Both the position numbers and the translations under genes were made by a program. The notes beneath the pieces are model-generated. The model saw only the letters and a program-made list of their open reading frames with translations. It was not told where the DNA came from and ran no database searches. Source: Paenarthrobacter nitroguajacolicus (GTDB lineage Bacteria > Actinomycetota > Actinomycetes > Actinomycetales > Micrococcaceae). Taken from it: 57,850 nt of DNA. The stretch lies in the NCBI RefSeq assembly GCF_007786235.1, contig NZ_VNFK01000024.1:1-57850 (forward strand), given 5' to 3'. The stretch's first letter is position 1, and each line of letters opens with the position of its first letter. This document shows positions 15,626 through 24,205 of the stretch, piece by piece.

Positions 15626-17128
15626 TCAGGCGTTTGTGCCGTTGTACGCGAAGTCACGGAATGTGACGGTGCCCTCGGTTGAGTAGGGGCCGATAACTCG
15701 TCCAGTGAATGAGGGAACCACTTCGGCGCTGAGGTACCGGCCATCGATTTCGGCGACGGTGGCGGCTGCGTCGCCGGCCGGTGCGGCGCTGAACGTCACG
15801 CGTTCAACCGGATCTCCCAGCGAGAACCCGTCGCGGTTCGGGGCCAACACGACGCTCATGATTATGGGACCGGCGGGAAGCTCGGCGTGCCACTCCTGCT
15901 GAAGGCCCGCGAGGCGTGCGCGGGCGACGAGGTGGACGCCCTGGTCCGTGGTGGTTGCTTCCAGGTCGTAGTGGTTGTTCTCGTCGTACCGGATTGTCAG
16001 GCCACCGGTGCCGCGCGAGACGTCAACCTCGATGGACGCCGACGCCTTCAAAGTGGATTGGCGTCGGCCCAGGAACGTCGGATGAAGCCCGTCCAGGGTT
16101 TCGCCGTCGGCGGTGAGGACAAGCGCGCCGTTCTCGACGGCAGTGACCTCCCCGGGCGTGCGCCGCACAGCCATCCAGCCCATGTCGAGTGTCTCGGCAG
16201 TGAACGTGTCCTTGAAAGTGATCGGCTCTGGTCGCGGATTCAGCGTCACCGGCTCCGCGACTGGCCATCCATCCACCCACTCAAGGCGAGTGGCGAAGGT
16301 TTCCCGGCCCAACGGCGAGAAGGACTTAGCCAGCCCGAGCGGGCGCATTCCGAGGACGATCATTCCTGTGCTGCCGTCGGGGAGTTCGACGAGGTCCCCG
16401 TGGCCGGTGTTCTGAATGGGACGGTCGGTGCTTCGGGCGCTGAGGAACGGATTGGAAGGGGCCCCCTCGAACGGACCCTCCGGAGAGTTGGCACGGGCGA
16501 TGCTGACCGCATGGCCGCGTTCGGTTCCGCCTTCGGCGATGAGCAGGTACCAGGTGTCGCCGCGCTGATAGAGGTGCGGGGCTTCCGGGTATTTCAGCCC
16601 GGTGCCCGACCACAGCAGCCTAGGCTCATCCAGAATGGTTCCCGAAGCAACGTCGACCTTCACCTGCAGGACGGACGGGCGTTTGTGTCCGTTCTCCTCA
16701 AGAACGGTACCGGAGTACGTCACGTAAGCGGTCCCGTTTTCGTCCCAGGCCAAATCCGGGTCAATCCCGTCAAGCCCTTCGAGCACAGTCCCGTCACTCC
16801 AATCCCCGGCCGGGTCAGTGGCAGTGAAGATCACGCACCCCCGGCCGCCCAGAATGGTCACGATCACGTAGAAGAGTCCGTCATGGTGCCGGATGGTCGG
16901 TGCGAACACGCCGAGCGGAGTGGGCACGTTGTAAATCCCCAGCTGGTCCGCGCGCGTGGCGACGTTGCCAATCTGCTCCCACGTCTCGAAGTCGGTGCTG
17001 TGGTAGATCGGCAGACCCGGGAGATATTCGAAGCTCGAGGTGATCAGGAAATAGTCCTCACCGACCCGGACGATGCTCGGATCGGGGTTGAAGCCCGGAA
17101 TCAGGGGGTTGAAAATTGCAGTCCTCAT
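15626..17128 (-). CDS. Glycoside hydrolase family 43 (beta-xylosidase / alpha-arabinofuranosidase type)
   Basis: A 500-aa protein. The N-terminal five-bladed beta-propeller (about 1-300) has the expected GH43 triad: D16 in GFNPDPS (general base), D123 in GIDPDL (pKa modulator) and E182 in KYPEAPH (general acid). The opening PDPSIVRVGEDYFLITSSFEYLPGLPIYHS is typical of the beta-xylosidase-like branch, and a C-terminal beta-sandwich (about 310-500) completes it. No signal peptide, so it is cytoplasmic. ATG 17128 has GGGAGA upstream. It follows the esterase gene by 16 nt in the GH78-GH1-esterase-GH43 operon, and probably removes xylose or arabinose from the same glycosides. Confidence 0.9.
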   Translation of the reverse strand: MRTAIFNPLIPGFNPDPSIVRVGEDYFLITSSFEYLPGLPIYHSTDFETWEQIGNVATRADQLGIYNVPTPLGVFAPTIRHHDGLFYVIVTILGGRGCVIFTATDPAGDWSDGTVLEGLDGIDPDLAWDENGTAYVTYSGTVLEENGHKRPSVLQVKVDVASGTILDEPRLLWSGTGLKYPEAPHLYQRGDTWYLLIAEGGTERGHAVSIARANSPEGPFEGAPSNPFLSARSTDRPIQNTGHGDLVELPDGSTGMIVLGMRPLGLAKSFSPLGRETFATRLEWVDGWPVAEPVTLNPRPEPITFKDTFTAETLDMGWMAVRRTPGEVTAVENGALVLTADGETLDGLHPTFLGRRQSTLKASASIEVDVSRGTGGLTIRYDENNHYDLEATTTDQGVHLVARARLAGLQQEWHAELPAGPIIMSVVLAPNRDGFSLGDPVERVTFSAAPAGDAAATVAEIDGRYLSAEVVPSFTGRVIGPYSTEGTVTFRDFAYNGTNA

Positions 17129-17144
17129 CAGTGATTCTCCCAAT

Positions 17145-18071
17145 CTAGAGGTGGCTTGAGACATTGGGGACGGGCGGCAGTGTCTCATTGATGACACTGC
17201 GGGCACGAGCGTTGCTCTGCCGTCCTTGTGGAAACGGCACGGCGTTGAAACCGTGGGGTGCGCCTGGGAAGACATCGAGGTGCACGTCGACATCGGCCGC
17301 CCGCATGCGGGCGGCCACCCTACGGGTGTCGTCAAGTATTAGGTCCCGGGAGCCGGCGAAGATATAGGTGCGCGGGAAACCTTCGAATGAGCCGAACAGC
17401 GGAGAGATTGCTGGATCCTGCAGGTCCCGTCCGCCTGCGTACCAAGCGGCTGCCTGCTCAAGTTCCGAGTATACGAGGATGTCCCGCCCCTTATTGGCTC
17501 TTGACGAGTCTCCGCTGAGTGAAAGGTCCGCCCATGGGTGCACAGCGATGAGCGCGGCGGGCATCGGAAGGTCTTCCGCGGCAGCGCCCTGTAGAAGTGT
17601 GAGCGCCAGTCCACCGCCGGCGGAGTCACCCATGACGGCCAACCGGTCCGCGCCGATGGTTTCCAGCAGTGACCGGTAAACCGTAAGGGCATCGTCCTGG
17701 GCCGCCGGATAGGGATGTTCGGGGCTCAGCCGGTAGTCGACGCTAATCACATCCGGTCCATCATCCTTGGCCATCGGAATCGACAGGGCGCGGGGGCTTC
17801 CGAGCATGTAGGCGCCGCCGTGGAAGGCCAGGACCGTGCCCCGGGCGCTGTTGCCCGAACTGAAACGGACCACGGGGACTCCGGCGATGAGCTCTTCGGT
17901 CTGCTGGACGCCCCGCGGCGGCCGAAACCTCGACTCCATTTTGGTGCTCGAGGCCCGGACAGCGGCAACGTCGAACGGCTTACCTTCCCGCTGCCGGGCG
18001 CTCCTGGCCAAGATGGCCGTAATCATCTGGCCGGGAAGCCCCGAGCGTTTGGGCGCCTCCCCGAAGGTCAT
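17145..18071 (-). CDS. HSL-type alpha/beta hydrolase (esterase), copy 1
   Basis: A 308-aa carboxylesterase/acetylesterase of the hormone-sensitive-lipase family. It has the oxyanion motif HGG (84-86), VDYRLSPEHPYPA, the nucleophile S150 in GDSAGG, an Asp in SRDLILDD and a His in APHGFNAV. No signal peptide. ATG 18071 overlaps the GH1 stop by 4 nt (ATGA), so the two are coupled. A close paralogue lies at 34931-35845, also beside a GH78 gene; the two match almost throughout from the HGG block to the C-terminus. Removing acetyl or other acyl groups from glycosides is the likely role, by context. Confidence 0.9.
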   Translation of the reverse strand: MTFGEAPKRSGLPGQMITAILARSARQREGKPFDVAAVRASSTKMESRFRPPRGVQQTEELIAGVPVVRFSSGNSARGTVLAFHGGAYMLGSPRALSIPMAKDDGPDVISVDYRLSPEHPYPAAQDDALTVYRSLLETIGADRLAVMGDSAGGGLALTLLQGAAAEDLPMPAALIAVHPWADLSLSGDSSRANKGRDILVYSELEQAAAWYAGGRDLQDPAISPLFGSFEGFPRTYIFAGSRDLILDDTRRVAARMRAADVDVHLDVFPGAPHGFNAVPFPQGRQSNARARSVINETLPPVPNVSSHL

Positions 18072-19282
18072 GAGGTCACCTGGGCGATACCGGTACGGGC
18101 GTGCTGGCCGAGCCAGCCAAGGCTGGGTTTGGGGTGCCGTTCGAAAGTGGTGCGGTCCACGGCGATCAGGCCGAAGGTAGGTCCCCAGTGGCCCCATTCA
18201 TAGTTATCCAGTGCGCTCCAGTGCAGGTAGCCGCGGACGTCGAGGCCGTCGCTGACGGCGTTGTCCAGTCCGGCAAGGGCGGCTTCGGTGTAGCGAATTC
18301 GTACGTCGTCATCGTCGGTGGAGATTCCGTTCTCCGTGACGAGCAGCGGCGTTCCGCCCGTGATGTCCCAGGCGTGCCGTAGCGCCATCTCGAGGGCATC
18401 GGGCCGGTAAGCCCAACCCGAGAGGGTGTTGTCAGGATGGGCGGGGTGGGCGACGATGCCGTCCGCATCAACGGTCTGACTTGTGTAAGCCTGGATGCCC
18501 ACGAAGTCGTCGCCCCGTGCTACTTCAAGGAACCGGTCCTCCCACTCCCAGCGGGTCCTTTCGAAGATCTCCTTGTTGCCCGGCGTAGGTTCAAGCTGCT
18601 GACCTGCGATTGTCCAGCCGGCTTTCGCCGGTGTATTCGCGTGTACGATCCCCACGGCCCGTTTGTGCGCCCGGGTGAGGATCTCAGCGATCTCACTGTC
18701 CGGAGTCGGCAGGCTGAGGCTCGTAACCGCGGTGTCGGTTTGTGTGTTTTGGCTGTTGTCAGCCATATTCCGCATCAGCGCTGCCATGGCAGCAATGATG
18801 TTTGGTTCATTGATGGTGCAGACCCATTGGACGTCGTGCAGGATAGTGGCGGCCTGTTCGACGTAGCGGGCAAAAAGATCGACAGCGTCAGGATGCAGCC
18901 ATCCGCCTTGTTGGGCGAACCACGCCGGGGACGTGAAGTGGTGGAGGGTGACCACCGGGGTCAATCCTAGGCCCTGCGCGGTCTCGATCATCCGGCGGTA
19001 GTGGTCCAGTTCGACCTGCATGAATTCGCCGGGTGCCGGCTCGATGCGTGCCCATTCGATGCCGAAGCGGTAAGCGGTCAAACCGGCGTCCGCGAGGAGA
19101 CGCATGTCTTCAGGGTAGCGGTTGTAGCTGTCGGTAGCGTCGCCACTGCGTTCGCTGACGAATGAGTTCGGGTCGTTCTCCAGGAACCACCAGTCCGAGT
19201 GGACGTTGCCACCTTCAGTCTGATGGGGCGAGGTTGAGGCGCCCCAGAGGAAGCCCTCGGGGAGCGGCGGTGCAGTTGTCAT
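18068..19282 (-). CDS. Glycoside hydrolase family 1 (beta-glucosidase type)
   Basis: A 404-aa (beta/alpha)8 enzyme. The N-terminal signature FLWGASTSPHQTEGG, the acid/base E159 in TINEP and the nucleophile E317 in LVTENG are all present, with LHWSALDNYEW near the C-terminus. This GH1 type is shorter than the common 450-470 aa and has GIQAYTS where most have GVNYYT, as in an actinobacterial subgroup. No signal peptide. ATG 19282 follows AAGGAATTCCTGAC. It lies 67 nt behind the GH78 gene and overlaps the esterase gene. It probably removes beta-linked glucose or galactose after rhamnose has been cut. Confidence 0.92.
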   Translation of the reverse strand: MTTAPPLPEGFLWGASTSPHQTEGGNVHSDWWFLENDPNSFVSERSGDATDSYNRYPEDMRLLADAGLTAYRFGIEWARIEPAPGEFMQVELDHYRRMIETAQGLGLTPVVTLHHFTSPAWFAQQGGWLHPDAVDLFARYVEQAATILHDVQWVCTINEPNIIAAMAALMRNMADNSQNTQTDTAVTSLSLPTPDSEIAEILTRAHKRAVGIVHANTPAKAGWTIAGQQLEPTPGNKEIFERTRWEWEDRFLEVARGDDFVGIQAYTSQTVDADGIVAHPAHPDNTLSGWAYRPDALEMALRHAWDITGGTPLLVTENGISTDDDDVRIRYTEAALAGLDNAVSDGLDVRGYLHWSALDNYEWGHWGPTFGLIAVDRTTFERHPKPSLGWLGQHARTGIAQVTS

Positions 19283-19349
19283 GTCAGGAATTCCTTCGGT
19301 GTCGGGGTGGGGTGTTCGGCTGCAGTGCTGGCTGCAACCGGCTTTGCCG

Positions 19350-22040
19350 TCATGGAGCGACGGAGAAAATGTCCTGCGGGCGGTACACACAGGCGAACTG
19401 GTGCTGCCCGGGACCAATAGCGGTTGAAGAGCCGTCGGGTAGAACCGCCGTCGCTGTCGATCCGGCAGGGACTGTCACCTCCATGGCAAAGGCGCTTCCG
19501 TTCAGCCGCCACCCGACCTCGATGAGACCTTGGGGTGAAAGGAACTGCGCGGTGGCGGTGGTGATTCCACCGCCGAGCATGGGGCGGACCTCGAAGTGCT
19601 TCCACGCTGTAGACCCCTGCGCCTGCTGCAGGCCCGCAACGTGGCTGTAGAGGAAGCGGATAACCGCACCTTTGCTGTAATGGTTCAGCGACGCTGACGC
19701 GTGCCCCTTCTCGTCGATCCCGTCCCAGTCCTCCCACACGGTGGTGGCCCCACGGCCCAGCATCCCCAACCAGGAGGGTGAGTCTTCCTGGAGGAGGAGC
19801 CCAAAGGCGGCCTCGAGGTGTCCGGCATCGGCGAGGACGGGGAGGAGCATGCCAGTGGAGAGGAATCCGGTCGTCAGCCGCCCGTCAGCGTCGTCGATTA
19901 GCTCGATGAGGCGTTGCCCGGCGGCACCTCTCTGTCCGTGGGGGATGAGATCGAACGCAAGGGCCCGCACGTACGCTGCCTGTGTGTCCTGGATCGTGCG
20001 GGTCTCAGCAGTGAGAAATTCCGCCTGCCACGCCAAGCGGATGCGCTCCGCAAGCTCTGCGTACCTGGTTGCGTCGACGGTTTTTCCGAGGATGAGCGCG
20101 GCCCGACTCAGCAGGAGCGTCGACCGGTAGAGGTAAGCGGTGGCGACTTCGCCTTTATCCGCGGTGAGGAACACCATCGGCGCGTCCACCATCGGATCGA
20201 TCAGGGTGCCGTCTTCCCGGCGCTTTTTCGGTTCCAGCCATTCACCAAAGTGGAACGAGCCGTCCCAGATGAATTGCTCGTGTGATGCCGGCTCCGATGA
20301 GCGCTTTGTCCGCGACGGATGCCGGTGTTCCCGGGCTGTCCGCAGCGCGAATTCGACCCAGGCCCGCATGGAGTCCCAACTCTCCGTCAATATGGCTTTG
20401 TCCCCATAGTTCTCGTAGAGAGTCCACGGAACGTAGACTGCGGCGTCACCCCATCCCGCTGAGCCGCCCCCGGTGCGCGCAGGGTTCTCGGGGGTGTGCT
20501 TCATCCGTTCAGAGTCGGGTGAAAACATCGCGAGCGACCCGTCATCATATTGGTCATCCCGGACAGCCTGCAGCCACTTCCTGGTGAAACCGTCGATGTC
20601 GTAGAGATACGCAGCCGCCGGAGCGAAGACTTGGAAGTCTCCGGTCCAGCCGGAGCGCTCCCGCGTCGGGCAGTCGGTGGGTACGTCGACGATGTTGCCG
20701 CGGAAGCTCCACCGTGCCGCATCGTGCAGTTGATTAAGCTGCTCGTTGTTGCAGCTGAACCAGCTCGTCGGAGTCAGATCGCTGTGAACGACGACGGCAC
20801 GTACGTCCTCGGCCGCGAGGGTCCGGCCGGGATGCTGGATTCGGGCGTACTGGAACCCGTGGACCGTGTGACGGGGTTCGAACACTGAACTTGCGGGACC
20901 GGCGATGACGCGGTCGACTTGCCGGTACGGGATATGTGCTCCTTCCGGGGTGTGGATGTCCAGGTGTGCAGTGGTCAGGTCGCCGGCCGCATCGATGTGC
21001 TCGCCGAACTCCAAGATAGTTTCGGAACCGACCTTCCCTAGGTTCGTCAGGCGGACCCAACCGGAAATGTTTTGGCCGAAATCGACCACGCTGGTGTCAG
21101 GGGCGATGGCCGTCACAGAGACGGGCTTGAGTTCTTCGATTCGTTTCGGAGCCGGAGCCGGAGACCATGTAGGAACCGGGGGGCTAACCGCGCCGACGAC
21201 GACCGGGGCGGAAGCGGTGTCGGCGCGGGAGAAGTCAGTGGTCTGCCCAGTCATCAAATCAGCACGGGTGATCACCCCCGCATGGCTCGCCCACGTTGAA
21301 TCAGTGCAGATCACCAGCATGGCATCATCCACCGTGGTGATCTCGAGCTGTGCCAGTGCGGCGGTGCGCTTGCCCCACGCGTCTTGGCGCTGCATACCGC
21401 CGTTGCGACCGCGAAACCATCCGTCGGAGAGGACGATCTCTATGCGGTTCTTCCCGGCATTCAGCGCCATGGTGACGTCATAGGCTTGCGCGTAAACGGT
21501 TTCGTCGTAGTTCGACGATCCCGGCGCCAGTTCGAGGTCTCCGACACGTTCCCCGTTGAGGAACACTTCGTAGACCCCGAGCGCGGTCGCGTACAGCCGG
21601 GCAGCGGCAGGAGCTACGTCCAGGGTGAATTCGCGACTCAGGGTGTAGGCCGGACGGTCCTCGGGGATCTCCGCTTCCTCAGTTGGGGAGATCCATTCCG
21701 ATAACCAGTCGTCGGCACCGAACAACGGCGTCTCGAAAGCAGACCAATCTGACCATCCGGACCTGCCGTTCGCGCCACGTACTCGGACACGCCACTGCAC
21801 ACCGGTCCGGCTTGGAAGGTCCGTCCAAGGCCACGCGATCATTCGGTGTTGAGATGTTTCACTTTGAGAAACGACCATTTCCGAACCAATCCTGGCTTCA
21901 AGTTCGTATCCGTGTTGCGCGGTCATCCCTGCCGGCAGGCGCCATGACAGGTGAGGGTGGGGGGATGGGACGATCTGAGCGCTGGTTTGTTGGCCGGCGT
22001 CGAGGGCTGTCGGACAGTTGTGGGTGAGGTCGAAAGGCAC
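19350..22040 (-). CDS. Alpha-L-rhamnosidase, GH78, copy 1
   Basis: An 896-aa multidomain enzyme with N-terminal Fn3/beta-sandwich modules (about 1-110), the Bac_rhamnosid_N-type domain (about 130-290), a concanavalin-like module (VVDFGQNISGWVR) and the (alpha/alpha)6 barrel from about 425 on. The catalytic block DVPTDCPTRERSGWTGD (452-468) holds D456, E461 and D468, followed by WGDAAVYVPWTLYENYG. No signal peptide, so it acts inside the cell. GTG 22040 is the start (AAAAAGGA upstream). It begins 44 nt after an MFS remnant and heads the GH78-GH1-esterase-GH43 operon. A diverged second GH78 lies at 32532. Confidence 0.94.
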   Translation of the reverse strand: MPFDLTHNCPTALDAGQQTSAQIVPSPHPHLSWRLPAGMTAQHGYELEARIGSEMVVSQSETSQHRMIAWPWTDLPSRTGVQWRVRVRGANGRSGWSDWSAFETPLFGADDWLSEWISPTEEAEIPEDRPAYTLSREFTLDVAPAAARLYATALGVYEVFLNGERVGDLELAPGSSNYDETVYAQAYDVTMALNAGKNRIEIVLSDGWFRGRNGGMQRQDAWGKRTAALAQLEITTVDDAMLVICTDSTWASHAGVITRADLMTGQTTDFSRADTASAPVVVGAVSPPVPTWSPAPAPKRIEELKPVSVTAIAPDTSVVDFGQNISGWVRLTNLGKVGSETILEFGEHIDAAGDLTTAHLDIHTPEGAHIPYRQVDRVIAGPASSVFEPRHTVHGFQYARIQHPGRTLAAEDVRAVVVHSDLTPTSWFSCNNEQLNQLHDAARWSFRGNIVDVPTDCPTRERSGWTGDFQVFAPAAAYLYDIDGFTRKWLQAVRDDQYDDGSLAMFSPDSERMKHTPENPARTGGGSAGWGDAAVYVPWTLYENYGDKAILTESWDSMRAWVEFALRTAREHRHPSRTKRSSEPASHEQFIWDGSFHFGEWLEPKKRREDGTLIDPMVDAPMVFLTADKGEVATAYLYRSTLLLSRAALILGKTVDATRYAELAERIRLAWQAEFLTAETRTIQDTQAAYVRALAFDLIPHGQRGAAGQRLIELIDDADGRLTTGFLSTGMLLPVLADAGHLEAAFGLLLQEDSPSWLGMLGRGATTVWEDWDGIDEKGHASASLNHYSKGAVIRFLYSHVAGLQQAQGSTAWKHFEVRPMLGGGITTATAQFLSPQGLIEVGWRLNGSAFAMEVTVPAGSTATAVLPDGSSTAIGPGQHQFACVYRPQDIFSVAP

Positions 22041-22084
22041 GACGTTCCTTTTTCGCTGGAGTGGCTCGGGGGATGCTGGGCGGT

Positions 22085-22350
22085 CTATGGGGCATTTTTC
22101 ACCTCGCGGACAACGAGGCGGAGGATGCTGAAGATGCCCGTAAAGAGGTAGAAGACGGGCTAGTCGTCGAGTGGGGTGAAGGCGCCGCGGGCAATGATGG
22201 CCGGGGCGATGGCGCGGGGGAGTTGGCAGGAGATGAGCATGATCAACATGTATTAGCCCTTTGACCGCGGATGCCCGGGCTCACCGCGGTGCCGAGCGCA
22301 GTGTCACCTGCCCGGCCCACGACGCTGAGGGCTGATTCTATGTGAGTCAT
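22085..22350 (-). pseudogene. Remnant of an MFS transporter with a large internal deletion
   Basis: The start keeps a strong ribosome binding site (GAGGAGG) and about 32 N-terminal codons (MTHIESALSVVGRAGDTALG). The sequence then jumps, in another frame, to a C-terminal part, QLPRAIAPAIIARGAFTPLDD-stop-PVFYLFTG, ending VREVKNAP at the TAG 22085-22087. Both ends match the intact MFS protein at 35855-37207 (ISRPADTAFVAAV at the start; QLPRSIGPLLVPAIIALGAVVPLGG and VRRVKNLG at the end), so about 1.1 kb in between has been lost. There is also a nonsense codon where the intact copy has Tyr. The gene cannot make a transporter. Confidence 0.85.
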
Positions 22351-22390
22351 GGGGTGATCCTCCTCGATCAGCCAGGGAATGCGCGGCGAA

Positions 22391-22441
22391 ATTCTAACTC
22401 CACTTGGAGTTTCATTGAAGTGACAATATCACGAAATTCCG
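22391..22441 (-). promoter_or_regulatory. Promoter-operator A (TetR-type) of the GH78-GH1-esterase-GH43 operon
   Basis: The exact 16-bp palindrome AACTCCACTTGGAGTT (22396-22411) sits inside a block of about 50 bp that recurs at 32393 and 37251. Read on the minus strand, TTCAAT (-35) and TAGAAT (-10) are 17 bp apart with the palindrome between them, so a bound repressor would block the polymerase. On the plus strand TTGGAG and TATCAC, also 17 bp apart, could be the promoter of the divergent tetR gene. The repressor is probably that TetR. Confidence 0.7.
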
Positions 22442-22494
22442 CGTGAGGTAAGATATTCAAAAGCGCAGTCTCGGCTGCAGTAAGGAGTTGAACT

Positions 22495-23094
22495 ATGTCT
22501 ACGGTGACGGGTACGCGGGGGCCTTATGCAAAGACCGCGAAGCTGCGCGCACGTGCCATTGAGGCCGCGATCGACCTGTTTGGCACAGCGGGTTACAACG
22601 GGGCTACACTCACGGAGGTCGCGGACCGTGTCGGCATGAGCCTGACAGGGCTCCAGCATCACTTCCCGGACAAGGACAGCCTCTTGGCCGCCGTGCTTGA
22701 AGAGCGTGACCGCCGGGCGAGTGCAGGGGTCCCCGAAGGACCCGGTGTGGAGACGCTCGAAGGTCTTTTGAGAATGCTCAGTGAGAGCGAAAAGAACCCG
22801 GGCCTGATGGAACTTCAGTGTGTCCTTTCTGCTGAAGCGACCTCGGCCGATCATCCGGCGCACGAATACTTCCAGCGCCGCTACTCAACACTACGTAACC
22901 AGGCAGTCTCCGGATTCGAGGAAATGGCCTCGCGAGGAGATCTCGTTCCGGGCATCGACCCACAACAGCTTGCAGCAATGGTCATCGCCCTGGTCGACGG
23001 TCTCCAACTCCAATGGCTCTTGGACCGCGACGCCGTCAACGTTGAGGCCGCCGTTCGCACCTTTATCCGCACCTTCATTCCAGCCGTCCGCTGA
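22495..23094 (+). CDS. TetR-family transcriptional regulator
   Basis: A 199-aa protein with an N-terminal TetR helix-turn-helix at about residues 20-65 (AIEAAIDLFGTAGYNGATLTEVADRVGMSLTGLQHHFPDKDSLLAAVLEER, key GLQHHF) and an all-helical ligand-binding C-terminal domain. ATG 22495 has AAGGAG upstream. It is divergent from the GH78 operon across the palindrome at 22396-22411. Because that operator block also stands before the esterase-GH3 and MFS-esterase-GH78 operons, this protein is the best candidate for a local regulator of all three and of itself. Its ligand may be the glycoside or its aglycone. Confidence 0.9.
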   Translation: MSTVTGTRGPYAKTAKLRARAIEAAIDLFGTAGYNGATLTEVADRVGMSLTGLQHHFPDKDSLLAAVLEERDRRASAGVPEGPGVETLEGLLRMLSESEKNPGLMELQCVLSAEATSADHPAHEYFQRRYSTLRNQAVSGFEEMASRGDLVPGIDPQQLAAMVIALVDGLQLQWLLDRDAVNVEAAVRTFIRTFIPAVR

Positions 23095-23100
23095 CCCTCG

Positions 23101-23125
23101 CCGCCGGGTGAATCCCTGCCGGCGG
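23101..23125 (+). terminator. Rho-independent terminator of tetR
   Basis: CCGCCGG (23101-23107) pairs with CCGGCGG (23119-23125), 6 nt after the tetR stop and followed by ACTTTTGA. The rest of the 292-bp gap to the convergent SDR gene shows no gene. Confidence 0.65.
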
Positions 23126-23386
23126 ACTTTTGACGGCACAGGAAATGGGCTTTCGTCCTCTCGCCGGGGGGCAATACTGAGGGCAATTTCGCTTATCAGG
23201 ACCCCAGGCGCAGGCGCGTGGTACCGCCCTTGGGCTGGTGGGCGCCATCCACTGCCCGCTTGAGGTTGAAAGGTATGTGTTTCGCGGTGGCGACACTGCT
23301 GCCGCGCGTTTGTAGATTGCTGCGTTCGGCAGACCTATGGCTCAGTCCTCGCTGCGGCCCAGCTTTTTCGCCTCAAGGGCAGTGGA

Positions 23387-24205
23387 CTAGTCAGTCATGG
23401 CGCGGGATATCATGCCGCGGTGCCGCGCCGGGAATGTACGCGCCAGGATGTCAGCGACGATGGCGCCGCGAGTGATAACAAGGCGCTCTCGCCGTTTGTG
23501 GATAGCACTCACGATCTGCCGGGCGGCGCGATCCGCGGAAAAAGTCAGGAGGGCATTCATCCGGGCAATCGATTTCACGGCATCTTCCGCATCCTGCGGC
23601 ACCCGGGCACTGTTGGCGATGTTGGTTGCGATGCCTCCGGGGTGCACGACCGTTACACCGATGCCTTGCGGGATAAGCTCTGCCTGAAGTGAAAGGGTGA
23701 ACCCGCGCAGCCCAAATTTGCTGGCGGAATAGGCTGCCTGACCAGCTGGACCGACGAGTCCGAAGAGGCTGGACACATTGGTGATGTGTGCGCCTGGTGT
23801 CTCACGGAGGTAAGGCAGGAAAGCTTTAGTCAGTGCTACTGGTGCCCGAAGGTTAATCGACGTGAGCCAGTCGAAGTCGTCCATGGAGATTTGTTCGACC
23901 CTGCCGCCCAGCGCTACACCGGCGTTGTTTATGAGGAGTCCTATTCGCGAATGTTGCTTCGCGATCTCTGTTGAGAGGCTGATGAAGTCGCTGTGGTCTG
24001 ACAAGTCGATCACGTGTGTTGAAATCCGCCGGGTTGAGGCAAGGCGGGAAATGTTCTCCTCGGTTCGTGCGAGACCGGACGCGTCCCGGTCGATAAGTGC
24101 GAGATCGCTGCCCTGTCGCGCCAGTTCGACGGCAAGGGCCGCACCGATTCCGCTGGCCGCTCCGGTCAACACAGCTGTGCGGCCCTCGAAGACGTAGTTG
24201 TTCAT
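23387..24205 (-). CDS. Short-chain dehydrogenase/reductase (SDR)
   Basis: A 272-aa classical SDR that oxidises or reduces an alcohol/ketone with NAD(P). It has the cofactor motif TGAASGIG (14-21), NNAG (93-96), a catalytic Ser in NVSS (about 145), and Y159 with K163 in YSASK. The C-terminal part (IARMNALLTFSADRAARQIVSAIHKRRERLVITRGA) resembles the SDR subgroup found with mymA-type monooxygenases in mycobacteria. ATG 24205 overlaps the hydrolase stop by 4 nt (ATGA). It is the last gene of the repeat-protein/BVMO/hydrolase/SDR operon and would make the ketone that a Baeyer-Villiger enzyme needs, or reduce one. Confidence 0.9.
   Translation of the reverse strand: MNNYVFEGRTAVLTGAASGIGAALAVELARQGSDLALIDRDASGLARTEENISRLASTRRISTHVIDLSDHSDFISLSTEIAKQHSRIGLLINNAGVALGGRVEQISMDDFDWLTSINLRAPVALTKAFLPYLRETPGAHITNVSSLFGLVGPAGQAAYSASKFGLRGFTLSLQAELIPQGIGVTVVHPGGIATNIANSARVPQDAEDAVKSIARMNALLTFSADRAARQIVSAIHKRRERLVITRGAIVADILARTFPARHRGMISRAMTD

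Noticed and set aside
15887..17134. Long antisense frame (415 codons) opposite the GH43 gene
   Set aside because: The GH43 frame has family motifs and catalytic residues. The antisense frame is a GC-rich shadow with low-complexity composition and no ribosome binding site.
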